Shown here piece after piece: positions 1 through 12,299 of a DNA stretch of 64,000 nucleotides. The position numbers and the translations under genes are program-made. The number at the start of each line of letters is the position of its first letter. The first letter of the stretch is position 1. This DNA comes from Megaleporinus macrocephalus (lineage: Eukaryota; Chordata; Actinopteri; Characiformes; Anostomidae). The notes under the pieces are model-generated. The model was not told where the DNA came from. It worked only from the letters and a program-made list of their open reading frames with translations, and did no database searches. The DNA is taken from the NCBI GenBank assembly GCA_021613375.1, contig CM038720.1, positions 14,787,962-14,851,961 on the forward strand. Reading direction: 5' to 3'.

Positions 1-1392
1 TCTAACAATTATACATGATGATTTTGTGTGACCATCTATTAAAACAAGACCAAATCTCTTAATGTTTGTGTGAGTATTCATCATTTCTACAGGATATGCT
101 GTCAGTCACTACAGGTGTCAGTCACCAACCTTCATTTACTTAATTTCATGTCAAAACACTAATTAAGTTGATCTTTTGTAGAAGATGTTTCTGAGGAGAC
201 AGGACATCATAATAACTTGCCATTTATAAGGTCTGAAAGTGTGTTTTTCTGTTTCTGCAATTAGTCACAGAACAAAAAAGAACTACTTTACTATTTATTA
301 CACCCTTTCTAAGAAAATCTGAAGTGTGGTAATTGAGTGAGCGAATATAGCAAAGTGAACAGAGATGCGTATTAGCAGTTGAGCACGGCCTTGTGGGGCC
401 CTGCGAGGATTTTTGCCCATTAGTTCTGCACTGTGATTCAATAAGACACGAGGCACGTGTGTACCTCTTCCCAAGTCCCCGTGAACTAATCAGAGCAGAG
501 ATCATCGCCAGGCAAACAGTCTATTCAACAACAAAGGGCTATACTGTAGGCACTGAATAGCTGGCATCAGCACATGCGTAGCAAGGAGAATGTTTTGTTG
601 TTTTCTTCAGATTTTTCTTCTATCCAAGCTTATTCTGACATTATTGATTTCATCAAGCTGCGTAAAGACAGAACGAGAAGCTTGTTATCCATGGTCATTA
701 CTGGAGTCAGACGAGATTTGATGGATGTTTCCATGGCCATGCTCTGCTGCACCCTCCATAATTCCCTCTCAGACATATGCAGCTGTTGCAAAGTAACAGT
801 GGCATGTAGGAGACAGTTTGCCCATCTATTAAAACATGACACCAACTCTGGGTGCAAGAAACAAATAATAACACAGAACAGTTCAACATGCTTGCAATAT
901 AAGCCAAAGGTGCAGCTGTTTTAGCAACTGCCCACTGTCTACAGTTATATACAGCTGTATGCAAAGAAGTTAACATAACATCTACAGAAAACTATATAAA
1001 ATATAAAAAATGTGATACACTGTTTCTTGATGAAAATATAGGTTTGGACACATTACTAAGTTAATATTTAATAACACCCACTTTGGCTGATATCACAGCT
1101 TACAAATGTTTTTTATATCACTCTAGGAGTCTTACTGTTTTTGTTTCTGAAATTTTAACCCTCTCTTCCTTGTGAAACACATGTAGTTATGTAATATTTT
1201 GCACCATCTTGCTTGCACAGCATGTGTAACATTTTCAGTGATGATACAGGGGACTACGAGTGATCGTAAATCTAATTTCCAAAAGTCTTTGTCTGTTGTA
1301 GATGAAGATGCTGACAACATTTAGTTAGATAAAAACACACAATTAACAAACAAAAAAACTTTAAGGCATGTTTTAGATGATTATTCTGTAGC
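1..1392. other. AT-rich unique-looking DNA, no gene seen
   Basis: No coding region, RNA gene or recognisable repeat is visible. Open frames at roughly 220-980 overlap on both strands, have no family resemblance and no splice context, and are best taken as chance. The segment leads into the minus-strand transposon relic that follows. Confidence 0.5.
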
Positions 1393-1990
1393 AGAAACTA
1401 GCCTCTTTTCTGCTGCAGTTTCTCAATTGACTGTGACATTGGCTTCCAGAATTTGTTGACAATTAGTGGAATACATTCTGTCATTTGCTCGTGCATGTAT
1501 CCTGTAGTTGTCAAGGTGTTCTTGTCATTAAATGCTACTTTTTTTCTTCGAGTATATCTTTGGTCATTACGGCTACAGAGTTTTTTCATCAGTCCACAGC
1601 ACTGGCTTCCCCATTGCCCCTAGCATTTGTACATGTTGTTTAGTAGACTTCAGATGTTGACTTTTGTGATGAGGTAGCAGGTAGGTGTCCTTCGGATGGC
1701 TGTGCCATGCAAACCATGTTTGTGCAACAACAGTGGAATGATACACATCTCCTATGTCCTGTAGGTCCTATGAGATCAATTGAGGATGTTATTTTTATCT
1801 TCTTGTCAGCCTACATGCAGTTCCATCTAAGAGTTTTCTTGGTCTACCAGATCTTAACTTCCAAAGAAAAGAATCACATTTAAACAGTGAAAATTATGGG
1901 CTAAAAGTGCTTTGATATATTTTTATAGTCTTCCCCTGCAATTGTGGGGAACAATTATCTTTATTTTCAGATCCCTTGGTTGTTTAGTCT
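1393..1990 (-). mobile_element. Tc1-like DNA transposon relic (transposase fragment)
   Basis: On the minus strand a broken frame resembles the middle of a fish Tc1-like transposase. Near 1592 it keeps the block VLWTDEKTL, which carries the first catalytic aspartate of the DDE triad. Upstream of it (1605-1760 in window terms) lies the linker region that leads from the helix-turn-helix domain, and farther out (about 1835-1985) come degenerate pieces of the N-terminal DNA-binding part. Known role of the family: cut-and-paste transposition through terminal inverted repeats. Several stops and frame changes separate these blocks, and no terminal inverted repeat was found at either side, so the copy is dead. 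Assignment rests on remembered resemblance to fish Tc1 consensus text. Confidence 0.7.
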
Positions 1991-2388
1991 TATCACAAGT
2001 TTCACAGAGTTCAAAGACAATTTTGTACACTCTGGAATTGTCAGCTTACATCTGTGAATGACAATTCTTGACCACGCTAACCAGTCCTAACAAATCAATG
2101 AAGGCCTAAAGTAACAAGACTTTATTGCCTGTTGGGTGTCAAAACTTTTTCAACATTTGCGGGAAAGTTCAGAGCAGATACAAAAGCAAACATTTGTACA
2201 ACCACAAGTTAGATAAGAGTTTCTTTTCTTTTCTAAATATGTAAATGTCACATTTATGTCCATAGAATCAGAATCAGAATCGGACTTTATTGGTCAAGTA
2301 TGCTCACACATACAAGGAATTTGTTTTTGGTTACAGTAGCTCACAGTGCACAATAACTGACATTACAGAAGTAACAAACACACCCAAC

Positions 2389-2390
<2 letters not shown>

Positions 2391-2425
<35 letters not shown>
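2391..2425. repeat. (AC)n microsatellite
   Basis: An uninterrupted alternation of A and C of about 35 bases within the LINE-derived repeat. Probably length-polymorphic. Confidence 0.97.
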
Positions 2426-2427
<2 letters not shown>

Positions 2428-2749
2428 CCTACACGCACAGACACACTTGTAAACTTAACATGTGCAGAGTTGTATATTTAAAGTAAAGTGCTAAGTGCAG
2501 CAGTGAAGGACAGTTCAGTCTGAATTAAATAGATATAAATATGGAGAACAGAAGAGTCACTGGTTGAGACGGTGGTACAGAGTGTTTTAAGACACTATCA
2601 TAAATAAAAATAAATAAATAAAAGTGCAGTGCAGAGAAAGAAGAGTGAGAGAACATTTGGAGATGGATGTATGTATGTAGTAGACTGTATCCAGAATGTA
2701 GTATTTTAATGTTCAGCTGTTAATGAGTGTGATGGCGTGTGGAAAAAAA

Positions 2750-2810
2750 AGAAGCTTTTCTGTGGTCTAAGAAGCTTCTCTTGTAGTCTAAGAAGCTTCT
2801 CTGTAGTCTG
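2750..2810. repeat. Three-unit tandem repeat of about 20 bp
   Basis: Three successive units of 20-21 bases each begin AGAAGCTT and end in GTCTA or GTCTG (2750-2769, 2770-2790, 2791-2810). They differ at a few positions. The array sits at the end of the LINE-derived segment and looks like a small local slippage or unequal-exchange product. Confidence 0.85.
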
Positions 2811-2820
2811 TACTAATGTT

Positions 2821-4759
2821 ACTAATGTGGCATATAGACATATGGTTTAAATACATTGTAAGATACCTGTAAACCTATTTCCACTAAAATGACTGATTCA
2901 TTTTAATCTAGTATTCACCTTGGCAACAGACAACAGTGTCCACTCTCCCAATACTTCAACTTCTACTCACACATAAAACATGCATAATGGCAAACATCCA
3001 TTTAAAGATATTAGCTGGTAAATAATAAAACTGTGATTTGGATTTGAATCTGTAAACTTGCCCACAAAGTACTTTATTATACCTGACTCAGCAAATACAT
3101 TGAATACATAGTTTCTCCTACCTGGCAGGGTGTACTTGCCAGACATAGTAAAAGTGAAGTAGGCCTAGTCACACTATAGCCTTTTACAAATATTTACTGA
3201 TTTCTGTAAACCGTTTGGGTTTCCATTAGACTGATGATAACGATATTTTAACCATATTTCTACCTGTCGAGCTGGTATATGTGTATTTGTTTGTTTTTAA
3301 AAAGGCCCATGTTTCACTTTATTTTTTACAAACTGAATTGATTAAGGCACTTCTGTTTTTGTTACTTAAGTGCAGGTAAATTGTTGGTGACAATATTGTG
3401 ACAATATTTACTTGAAGCAGCATTATTTCTTTCAATTCAGGAAAATAAACTAATGAGGTGGTTCTGCATTGCTATGAATCTCAAATGCATTATGCTGATT
3501 AAGATCATGATGGCAATTGTAGATAATTCACTCACATTTTCAATAGACATTTCCTTTACAAAGTTTTGACTGAGTTCTCTTTGAATGCTCTCTCAACACG
3601 ACCACAGTGATCACGTTTATCTGCGTGTGGAAGCACCTGTTTCTAAAAACGTATCTAAATTCCTAAATCTCACATAGAGTAACTTTAGGAAAAACTGTTG
3701 CTTTAAACAACAAAAAGCCTGAGTCTTGATTCTTATGGACTTTATTGTTGTTGTGCTCAAAATAATTTGTTCTATATTTGAAAGCCATGTTTAACATCAC
3801 TAATTAAAGAAAAAAAAGCATTGCAAAATGTTTTGTTATAATGTGAATGCGTTTTGAAGTATTAGTGACTTCTCAAACTCTTAATAGCAAAACCACTCAA
3901 TGTTGCAGAAAAACTACAGAAATAAAATAAACAAATTACATTTAGATTTTCTGAGTGAAAATAAAAGACAAAAATAAGGCATTTACTTATATGAATCTTA
4001 AAGTACAATTCCCATTCATTTACTGAGTTCTTAAAAAAACATACAATATAAAATGTGCCATAGCCTTTGCACAGCCTACATTTTATGTTGTGTTCTATTT
4101 TTCCAATATTGTAACTTTTGAACAACAAATGTGCAGAAGTGTTTGATTTTGCACAAAAATGTTTTCATAAAGACTGACACTTCAAGGTCAATAATTTGCA
4201 CAACAAGGTCTTAACAAAGTATTTATTGTTCATTACAAGATTTTGCCTAAAATAGCGGAACATATTTTTTTGTAAAGAGCATCTAATCAAATTAGTTTAA
4301 ACTGCGGTTCCACAAAAAAATATTAAATAAGTAGACAGACTTTGGATATCCAAAAAAATGTTCAATCCAAGCCTATGTTTTTGTGTCACCAAAAAAACAC
4401 AAGAGTTTTTGTCCATTTATTTAGTCCACTACACCCCTGTATTTTAGAGCAGAAAGTGAGATTGCATCTCTGTCCTTCATATAACAACAGTGAACAGTTA
4501 TATCCCATTGTTTTGAATTAAATGTGTTCTAAAGTCTGAAAATCAGTGTGTAACATTACAAATGGTCATATATTTTATTTTAAATAAAAAATGTTATGAC
4601 CTTATGAGTGCACACTGTCACAAAATAGATTGCACACAAGATAAACATAATTACAACTATTATAGGGTTATTCATAGCAAATATTTTTAGTTTAAGTCCA
4701 ATGTTAAATGTCCAAAATGTGTTTTCAGTTCAGTTTGATAAGCCATATATAAGATGCAT
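2821..4759. other. AT-rich DNA without recognisable genes
   Basis: Nothing was recognised as coding, RNA or transposon. Many short A and T runs are present, and open frames such as one at 3862-4128 on the minus strand are rich in codons expected from AT-rich noncoding DNA. Confidence 0.5.
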
Positions 4760-5080
4760 GTATGGCCCCATGTCCTGACACTGTATATAAACTAACCAGT
4801 GTTTATGTATGTGTTAAACCTCCCGCACACAGTAGGATGAGGTGTGGGTTTGATCTACAGGGTGGACGGCGTTTTTTGCTTCCTGGGATGTGTTTGCCAT
4901 CTCATTTTCTCACCTCGCTCCCGTTTGACTTATTACAATGGAATGCCGGAGCAAGGTGTGTCTTTCCCCTTCCAGCAAAGCAGATGAAGGGGAGAAGTGA
5001 GATGGAGGAAAGAAATGCCTTTGTTAGCTTGTGTATGAAGGAAGCCCAATCCCAAAACAAATGATAGACCCAATCCACAC
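4760..5080. promoter_or_regulatory. Candidate conserved noncoding block
   Basis: Base composition changes from the AT-rich surroundings to a balanced, complex sequence without repeats. The plus-strand open frame across it (4762-5064) shows no family resemblance and no initiation or splice context. I infer possible purifying selection from composition alone, so this is a weak call. Confidence 0.2.
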
Positions 5081-7240
5081 TCCTCTCTTGCCAACACCTT
5101 AAGGGTCAAGCCTCAGGTTATTCCTCAAGCCGTATTTTCTTGGGAGATAAGACACTTCTTACGAGCGAGTGTTGAAGAGGAAACTGCAGCACACAGCTAA
5201 ATGGCTTTCTCAGCTGTATAACATTCAGGCATGCTATCCCCCCTCCCATCAACACGGTCCAATTAAAATAAAAGAAGCCCTGTGCTGTGTGCAATGCTTG
5301 AGCTCCAGCCAACTAGTGAACTCCCTTTACTGTTCCAACTTTCCATACAGAAGGACTGCAGCGTTTCACCTTTTAAAAACATAAACACATTTGACCTGTT
5401 AATGCTGAGCCTACAAAGGCAAATGAAACATTTTAAGCACAATACTTTTTTCAAAAGTCTTTTTTTTTCCTTTCAAATTATTTTTTTAAATGTATTTTGG
5501 ATGTGGGTGAAAAGTCATGTTAGGATATGCAGTCCAAGTTGACAGCAAAGGTTTTCTTGACAAAACATGCTAAACTTCTGCTTCATTTCGAATGGTACTT
5601 ATGATGATGTTCTGTAAAGCTTGTGCAAACTTAACATTTGCTCTGCAGGAACACGGGATGAAATGCTTACATCAAATAACAGGCTAATAAGCTCATTTAC
5701 TTGTACTAATACTCGTAAAATGAACTGATACCAACACACCGATACCAATGTGTTGTAAGCTGATTATACAACAGCGGCATGCTAATGGACAAAGAATGCA
5801 AGCTGGCAATGCAGGAGGGTCTCCTCACACAGACAGCTGTTGATGCCATGGCAGACGGACAAAGATTACTTCAAACATGCTGCTTTAATATATTTCTGCC
5901 AACAATACACTGTGTGATTTTTATCCTATTTTATACACAATCACAGTCATAATTACAACCACTTCCCAAATACAGTGCAGACACAGAGGCAAAACAAAGA
6001 CGAAAGACAACACTTACTACCAAAGTTCACTTATTAGCTCACTGAGGCTATCCTAGCTGAAAGCTAGCATGTTCTATTGAAAAATCCACTCCTTGCTAAC
6101 CCTGCCTCATGCTGCGAGTGACCACTTGTGTATTGTAGGAATGACGCACTTCTGAGTGATGAGTCACTCCTAACTATATAGTTTCGATGATCGACCACAA
6201 AGCTGTCCAGGCAGGCAGCGTAGCAATCCGCGCAGAGCATGGATAATTTTTCTCCCTCATGTTCTGCCAGGTCTTCTTTTATTTCAGAATATGACATGAA
6301 GGGCTGAGGTGTACATTAAGTTTTAGTGGCGTGAGTAGAGGAGAGAAAAGTAACAGGTAAAAAAAGTGTAAAGCGAGGAGTGTGTTCCCATGAATTCTTT
6401 AGCACCACTCCGCACAGGCTTGCAGATGTGTGGAAATGCGTTTGATCTTCTGAGTCATCCAAGTCTCACCTTCGTTCTGTCACTTTCTTGAAAATTCCAG
6501 CCACTTCAGGTGTAAATTGGATTCTTAGGTGTTAGAATGTGTTTTCAACTGTGAACCCCTCTGTACTGTTAACTATGCAAACTTGACAGTGTAGGGATCT
6601 ATTGTTTTGATATATTAATATATTAATGTAGATCTTTAGAACATGACATTTCTCTAGTCATCTTCAAATTTCAACCTGAGCAGCTGGCTGGTGTCACAGT
6701 GACATTATTAACCACATGGATGTCATTAAACATTTGTGTGTTCTATATCACAGTGACTTGCATTGCAGATATTTCCACCCCCAGGGGTCAACATCCCAAC
6801 TGCACACTGTGGTCTCTACTGCACCATTAGTGTGTTAAGTGGTGTACAGCTGAATGAGCTTTGACCAGTAATCTCAATATAGGGCAGAGCAGTGAATTAT
6901 GGTTCTGGACGTCGATGGACAGAAAATTTTGGTGATGGGTAAAATCATTGCCATCCTTGATATAGAAAGGATGCATTAATGTAGCATTACCGCCTGAATC
7001 CATATGAAGCTACGGTCATTTTTCCATTCGCCAGCTTCTTGTTTAAATTTTCCAATTCTACCGCAGTCAATTGGACCACAGTTCTTTTCCTATGTAAAAT
7101 GTTTTTGTGTTTTTAAAGTATTCACACTGAATGCTTACATGACTGCAGTGACTCCTGCCAACTGTGATGTCAAGGACATACCCTCTGTAGGCCTTGCAAA
7201 GAAATCTAGTAGGGTATTAGACTGGATCAAGAGGGATTGT
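5081..7240. other. Unique DNA, no gene recognised
   Basis: Moderately AT-rich single-copy sequence. A complex, repeat-free stretch near 5780-5890 could be constrained. The open frames at 5118-5542 overlap each other on both strands and are not credible exons. Confidence 0.45.
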
Positions 7241-7244
7241 GTGT

Positions 7245-7375
7245 AGATCAGCAGTTCCCAACCCTGGTCCTGGAGTACCCCCTGTCCAGCTCCAAACACA
7301 ACTAATCAAGTTATTATCTAAGTTCCAAGCACTTCCTCAGCTGAAGTGAGTGCATTACAGCAGGAAAACACAACT
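7245..7375. mobile_element. MITE-like fragment (CCTGGTCCTGGAG family)
   Basis: The stretch around AACCCTGGTCCTGGAGTACC resembles the terminal inverted repeat of a very abundant nonautonomous fish DNA transposon. Such elements usually have palindromic ends. The opposite end is not clearly preserved here, although a degenerate remnant (GCAGGAAAACAC) is present near 7362. No transposase is expected or seen. Confidence 0.5.
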
Positions 7376-7571
7376 GTGCAAGGCACAGGTACTTTTGGAC
7401 TAGCGTGGTGTAGAAACAACAGAAAAGCTATACTGTACATACATTCCATATCACAAACTGAATCAAGTTGAAACTTTTATAGTAAAGGCAAACTGGACAA
7501 CTAAATAACATTTAAGTTACAGCTTACATCTACAAAAGTGTACAACACAGCATGAATAAGTTTATCATCTC

Positions 7572-7611
7572 TTGGTTTTGCTAGTGACCAGCTATGCTAG
7601 CATGGCCAACT
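7572..7611 (+). mobile_element. Short fragment of the GGTTTTGCTGGTGACCAG repeat
   Basis: About 40 bases resemble the core of the repeat at 8272-8460 in the same orientation, with GGTTTTGCTAGTGACCAG against GGTTTTGCTGGTGACCAG. Too short to place boundaries. Confidence 0.4.
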
Positions 7612-8271
7612 GATATGTGATATAGGTTTAGCTGGATGGGTTTGTAGTTTGAATGTAATATATGAGAATTAAAAAGATAAATGCAACATTAACCACAAAA
7701 CATACAAACAAATTCTGAAAAGGTTATGAGCGGCTATTGAGGGTTTTTTATTCAGCTTTTGGCTGCCAGTATTCTGTCTGCTGGGTTAACTCCACATCAG
7801 TAATGAACTATGATTGCTCTATGACCTCACACAGATTATGATGTTTATGATGTGGGATCTATGGGACAACCACAGACAGGAAAACTAAATGAAGAAATGA
7901 GCTTCTATACGTAAGCACTTGAAGTTAGCCCTGAATGTCGTGACACCCTTCCATTTCCAGTCTTTAACCTTTTCCTGTGTTATCTCTCAAATGCCAGGGC
8001 CTGTACTCTCTCTAACTGTTTAAAGACGTCACACTTAGGCTGCACTTAGGGAGGTGTGTTTTCCCAAGAGGCTTAGAACAGGATATGGTAATCAGAGGCT
8101 AGCAGGTGCCCTTTACTTACTGTTTCTGCTGATAAACACACTGATAATTTCTGTGTAAATAGACTTCCTCATCATTACATATAACAGACTCTCCTCCAAT
8201 CTCCTCCAATGAACATGCAGAGATAAAAGAAATGTCTTGAGGCACAGTCCTGAAGTTTACCAAACAGAAAA

Positions 8272-8460
8272 ACAAACAAAAAAAGTTCTGGCCAATGCTG
8301 AATTCTGCTGGTCTAGTGCCAATCTGTTGATGGTTTAGCTTGTATCTCAGCATGGTCTTGCTGGTTGACCAGTATACTAGCATCAAAAACACAACAAACG
8401 CTGGTTTTGCTGGTGACCAGTTCCACCAGTTTGTACTGTTTTTTTTCTGGCCGGGATAGC
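8272..8460 (+). mobile_element. MITE-like repeat rich in CTGG/CCAG
   Basis: The segment is built from alternating CTGG and CCAG motifs (for example TTGCTGGTTGACCAG near 8358 and GCTGGTTTTGCTGGTGACCAG from 8400). This is the pattern of a widespread nonautonomous fish repeat. It ends in a T-run followed by CTGGCCGGG, which echoes AGTTCTGGCC near its left side. No coding potential. Confidence 0.5.
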
Positions 8461-8499
8461 TAACAGTAGCTACCAATAATGGTCACCGATTTGCATGAT

Positions 8500-8840
8500 G
8501 CTATTGCGAGTGTTAGTTGGTGTCTGTTCATTAATTATTAGCATTATTAGCGCTTTTAAGCAAACTCTTTTATTTTTCCAAATCTCAAAGACAGCTATTT
8601 CACCTCTTTTTTTCAAGCACATGGCTTTTCCACATTCCGCTAATTAGACCTGTGCTTGATGCCAGTGGCACTGAATTCTGCAGGCTAATGCAACTTTTTG
8701 TTTCTCGCATTTCCTCCATAAAACATGCGTTCCTCACCACTCACACCACTAGACTCAGGATGTAATGGTCCATTTCACAGTCTAATCATTAGCCAATTGG
8801 GCCTAATAGAAGTGCATGCTAGAAATCATGGAGAAAGGCA
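8500..8840. promoter_or_regulatory. Candidate conserved noncoding element (homeobox-site rich)
   Basis: This complex, repeat-free stretch is dense in homeodomain-type cores: ATTAATTATTAGC near 8531, CTAATTAG near 8640, CTAATC and ATTAGCCAATTGG near 8783-8800, which also contains a CCAAT motif. Such clusters are typical of vertebrate developmental enhancers. No open frame of interest covers it. Function is inferred from motif density only. Confidence 0.3.
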
Positions 8841-9579
8841 CTTCACTGTGATTGCATAACACTCTATTTTTTATAAACAAGGAGGAAGATTTACTTATAG
8901 TCGAGGGTGAGGAAAGAAATCAATCAGTGCATGTTGAGATACACAGAAATATGTTTGGGGTAAGAAGTTCTGATGATTTTAAAAGCAGAAAAGTCTTAGG
9001 CCAATGCAGCTGGTCTACACACGGAAAACAAAGTTAATAAATAAAGCTGTGGCTTTTTCAATAACATTAAAGTACTCTGCACAGCAACCAGACCTTAGAA
9101 CACCTTATATAATTCCTCATATACTGACATGTCCACACTATGTCCACAAATGGGTTTTTTCACAGCAAATGCTGGAGATGTTTTACAGAACGCTGAGAAG
9201 ATTACATTAGATTTGAGATTAGATTTGCTACATCTAATCTTTACATTTTGGTTGTATTAGTAGGACCAGTTTTCCACACAGGATTAAAGTCTATTCCTGG
9301 AGTGATCAGGTTTTTTATGGAAATTTTCTATTGAAAGTAAAACCACAGTCCATGGCTAGCCTTCCTTTAATCTCCAACTTTAGTTTAGATTAGCTGTATA
9401 ATGTTTTTAGCATAACTAAATAGGTTGATGAAATGGCCACCATGCTAGCCTTACCTCACAGTGTGATCAGTCACAATTCATTTTTAACTTATTGCACCTA
9501 AATCCACCTAAAACACCTAAATCCATCATTTGACAATGTGCTACCATTTCTCATTAGGCTGAATGTTTTATTTATGTTT
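8841..9579. other. Unique AT-rich DNA
   Basis: No gene or transposon was recognised. A few short internal repetitions (ATTAGATTTGAGATTAGATTTG near 9207, split here by one mismatch, and CACCTAAATCCACC near 9496) look like minor slippage. Confidence 0.45.
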
Positions 9580-10060
9580 TTGGGGAGGGCAGGGGGATCA
9601 CCCACCACTGTGAGCGTTGCCATATAAAAAAATATATTTGTGGGTGGAGCACAAATATGTCAGTTACACCATGACAAAAACGTCAAAGGTAGAATGCTTA
9701 GAAAGTTTTCTTGCAAGCGAAAGCAAAAAGAACAGCTGGGGTCTTGGCTAAGCTACACTGGACCACTTGGCTGCTGCAAGGGAAGTCCTGTGAAAGGAGA
9801 GGAGAGGAGGTGGGTGGGAGTGGGGTTGCGGGGGCTTGTTTCCTGAAAGGGCAGCTGAGCACTGCAAGCGGGCCAAGGAGGGTGCTGGGAAAAGTGTGGC
9901 GGGGGCTTCCTACCGGAGAGAGCAGAGTGTGGAGAACAATGCTGTGAAACGTTGCCAACACCCACAGCAGGTCCCTCTGGAGTAACCTTCATCCATCAAC
10001 ACTGGACTGTTGTGGGACAGCACGTCCAGCAGCTCCACACCAAAACCTGGAGAAACACTT
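9580..10060. other. G-rich segment
   Basis: The plus strand carries many G-runs between about 9805 and 9910 (for example GGGTGGGAGTGGGG and GGCGGGGGC), in contrast to the AT-rich neighbourhood. Open frames exist on both strands because GC-rich DNA has few stops. None resembles a known protein. The G-runs could form quadruplex structure. CpG density is moderate rather than island-like. Confidence 0.5.
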
Positions 10061-10439
10061 CTTGTGCTGATCTAGAATCAGGTTTGCCTAAAGGGAATTA
10101 AGGCACTGCAGGACCTCACAGTCAGTTCTTGGCTGGTAGCTTGCAAAGCCTTTCAGAGGGTGTGAACCACCTCCACCACCTCTAATTAAACACATTTGAT
10201 AAGCGTGAGGAAAAGCCTTACACAACTAGCAGGAAACCTTACCCTGCTAGGTATGTACAGCAGCTGTGATCGACACAAGGCTCAAGGTAAATACTGAGGA
10301 AACAAGACGTTTGTTAAAAATGAAAAATTAAATCAATACTACTTTTTTTATAAATATGCTTACTTATGTCCTACAGCAGTGTGCCAGTAATTCCTGAAGC
10401 AGCATGCGTGATAATAGTTGCTCGCCAAGAACTTTAGCC

Positions 10440-10640
10440 ATCATCACGTGTACTGTTCCTATATCTGGCCTTAAATTATCTAACTGTACCTTATTGACAA
10501 GCGATCAGAATAAGCCGTCAGGACAGTGCCACCTCTCCTCTCTTGTTGGATTGGTGACTGGATGCTAATGAGTAACTATTGCCTCTGTCGATGAAAGATT
10601 GTATTATAAGACAGGCTGAGGCTAGTTGGTTAGCATGCTA
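10440..10640. promoter_or_regulatory. Candidate conserved noncoding block
   Basis: A repeat-free, compositionally balanced stretch includes GATGCTAATGAG near 10561 and GTCGATGAAAG near 10586. It has the look of constrained regulatory DNA, but nothing in the sequence proves it. Confidence 0.2.
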
Positions 10641-11579
10641 ACTTCATTAGATATCTCTGCAACTCTGTACACCGACACGTCTGACATATCATCAAAACTC
10701 TTACTTCTAAACATTTTGTTAATAATTTTAGTTTATTCATATTTCAACTAACAATCTTACAAACTCCATATTTAATGACAAGCAGAGGATGTATTTTGAA
10801 GAAAGTGTAATACGTTATTGCAGTTGTATAACTGCAGTAGCTTTCTACAAATGATCTTTACAATGGATTACTCAAATGACAGAAGCGGCTCAAGGAGGAG
10901 AACAACCAGCTAAAGTTAGCAAGGTGGTTAGCTATTCTTATCTATGTATATCTATTGTCAGAGTTGGTTGAAAACACAGAGATTTCCTGCGCAGAATGCT
11001 GGGTATAGTGAGAGAACAATAACCAAATCATTAAAACAATAGAAGGTTTGAAACATAAATATAAACACTACATAACATGCCATGCATTTTGAGGTGAAAC
11101 ATTTGATAAAGAAGCTTGTGAATTAAAAGCCAACTTTTGACTCATTTAAGGATGAACATCAACCTTCAACCAGTCAATGACAGTTCCTTGGGAACAGTAT
11201 AAAAAGGGCCAAACTCACCTTCACAGCTTGAAATGGTGCATTAATGCAAGTGTAGTTCACCATTGCTGTTGCTTAATTGGTGTTGTTAACTGCTGTGCTG
11301 GAACATATGTGTATGGGATATGTGCTGGGATATGTGTATTTAACAGTCTAGGGACTGTTATGTAACAGTTCAGGATTTTGGAAACAGCTAGTTTCACCAC
11401 CCTCTTTTGCAAAGCTGTATTTGCTGTTAAAACAGGAGACTACAGTGTTTGAGGCTAGCCTTATTCAACTACCCAGTGTAAATATGGTTTTCTAGACTAT
11501 GGCCCCTTTAAACTTTAGTGTTTAATTTATTTGCTACTGCAAATTAGGTTTAAGTGGCTAAGAATGATATGTTAACATA

Positions 11580-11582
<3 letters not shown>

Positions 11583-11657
<75 letters not shown>

Positions 11658-11660
11658 TAT
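11583..11660. repeat. (AT)n microsatellite
   Basis: About 78 bases of almost perfect TA alternation with a single C interruption at 11652. It can form cruciforms and is prone to length change and assembly error. Confidence 0.97.
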
Positions 11661-11689
11661 CTTGTTTGCTTAGCAGCTTTTATTCATTG

Positions 11690-12030
11690 GGAGCCATGTT
11701 AGCATTTTGGGCAGTTTATTCTTTTTTAATGCGTGAAGAAATAAGTACCCACCACACATACAGTGGAATGGAGTATCACACTGCAAATGAGGAGACATTA
11801 ACGTGACCTGCATTAGAAATGGTTCCAGGAGGTTTAAACACATGCAAATAACAGAAGGTTGAGAGGCAAAGGGAGGCTAGGCTCATGGGCCTTCTTTGAC
11901 TTAACACGCTTTCCGTGCCTGAAGCAGTTGAGCGATTTATTTATATCCCTCCGCTCTTAGCACGCCTAATTTGTGTTTCCGCTCCGTTGCTTTTGTCTCT
12001 AGAGTGCAGGTGACGACAGCTGAAATTTGT
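11690..12030. promoter_or_regulatory. Candidate conserved noncoding element with octamer motif
   Basis: A repeat-free block contains a perfect POU octamer ATGCAAAT at 11842-11849, a TTTATTTATATCC stretch near 11937 and CGCCTAATTTG near 11963. CpG dinucleotides persist at several points despite general CpG loss, which hints at constraint. No coding frame fits. Candidate enhancer by motif and composition only. Confidence 0.27.
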
Positions 12031-12299
12031 TGTTTCCCTACATCCCAAAGATATCACTGTCAACAAGCTAGCTTCATTTTTCCTAACGAGCTATTTTAGT
12101 ATTGGATAAGGGCATCCCCTTGCCAACACAGAGGTTTTTAAGAGAAGCACTGGTGTCTTTAGTGTTTTCTCTTGACAGTAAGTATAGTACAATATATAAA
12201 GTCAGAGACTAACCTTTATTTATTTCATTTCTGGTTCAATTGGCCAAAAGCAGGGCATTCCCATAACTGGAGATCAAAAAAGATACAAAAAAAAGAAAG

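Larger units (their letters stand above)
2264..2820 (-). mobile_element. 5'-truncated LINE 3' end (dispersed fish repeat)
   Basis: The start on the plus strand holds a short tandem of AGAATC units followed by a stretch that resembles a very common fish repeat (CTTTATTGG, CACATACAAGGAATTTG). Read on the minus strand this is the 3' terminus of a non-LTR retrotransposon, whose tails typically end in short tandem repeats. The right part, including AATGAGTGTGATGGC near 2723, fits the same repeat. No reverse transcriptase remains, which is usual for a truncated insertion made by target-primed reverse transcription. The CA microsatellite lies inside it. The clade is not assigned. Confidence 0.65.

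Noticed and set aside
1..860. Shared 15-mer CCATCTATTAAAACA at about 33 and 822
   Set aside because: Similarity ends after the 15-mer; a match of this length is expected once or twice by chance in 64 kb.
11199..11208. TATAAAAAGG TATA-box-like sequence
   Set aside because: Such a motif is frequent in AT-rich DNA, and no initiator, CpG enrichment or downstream exon was seen.
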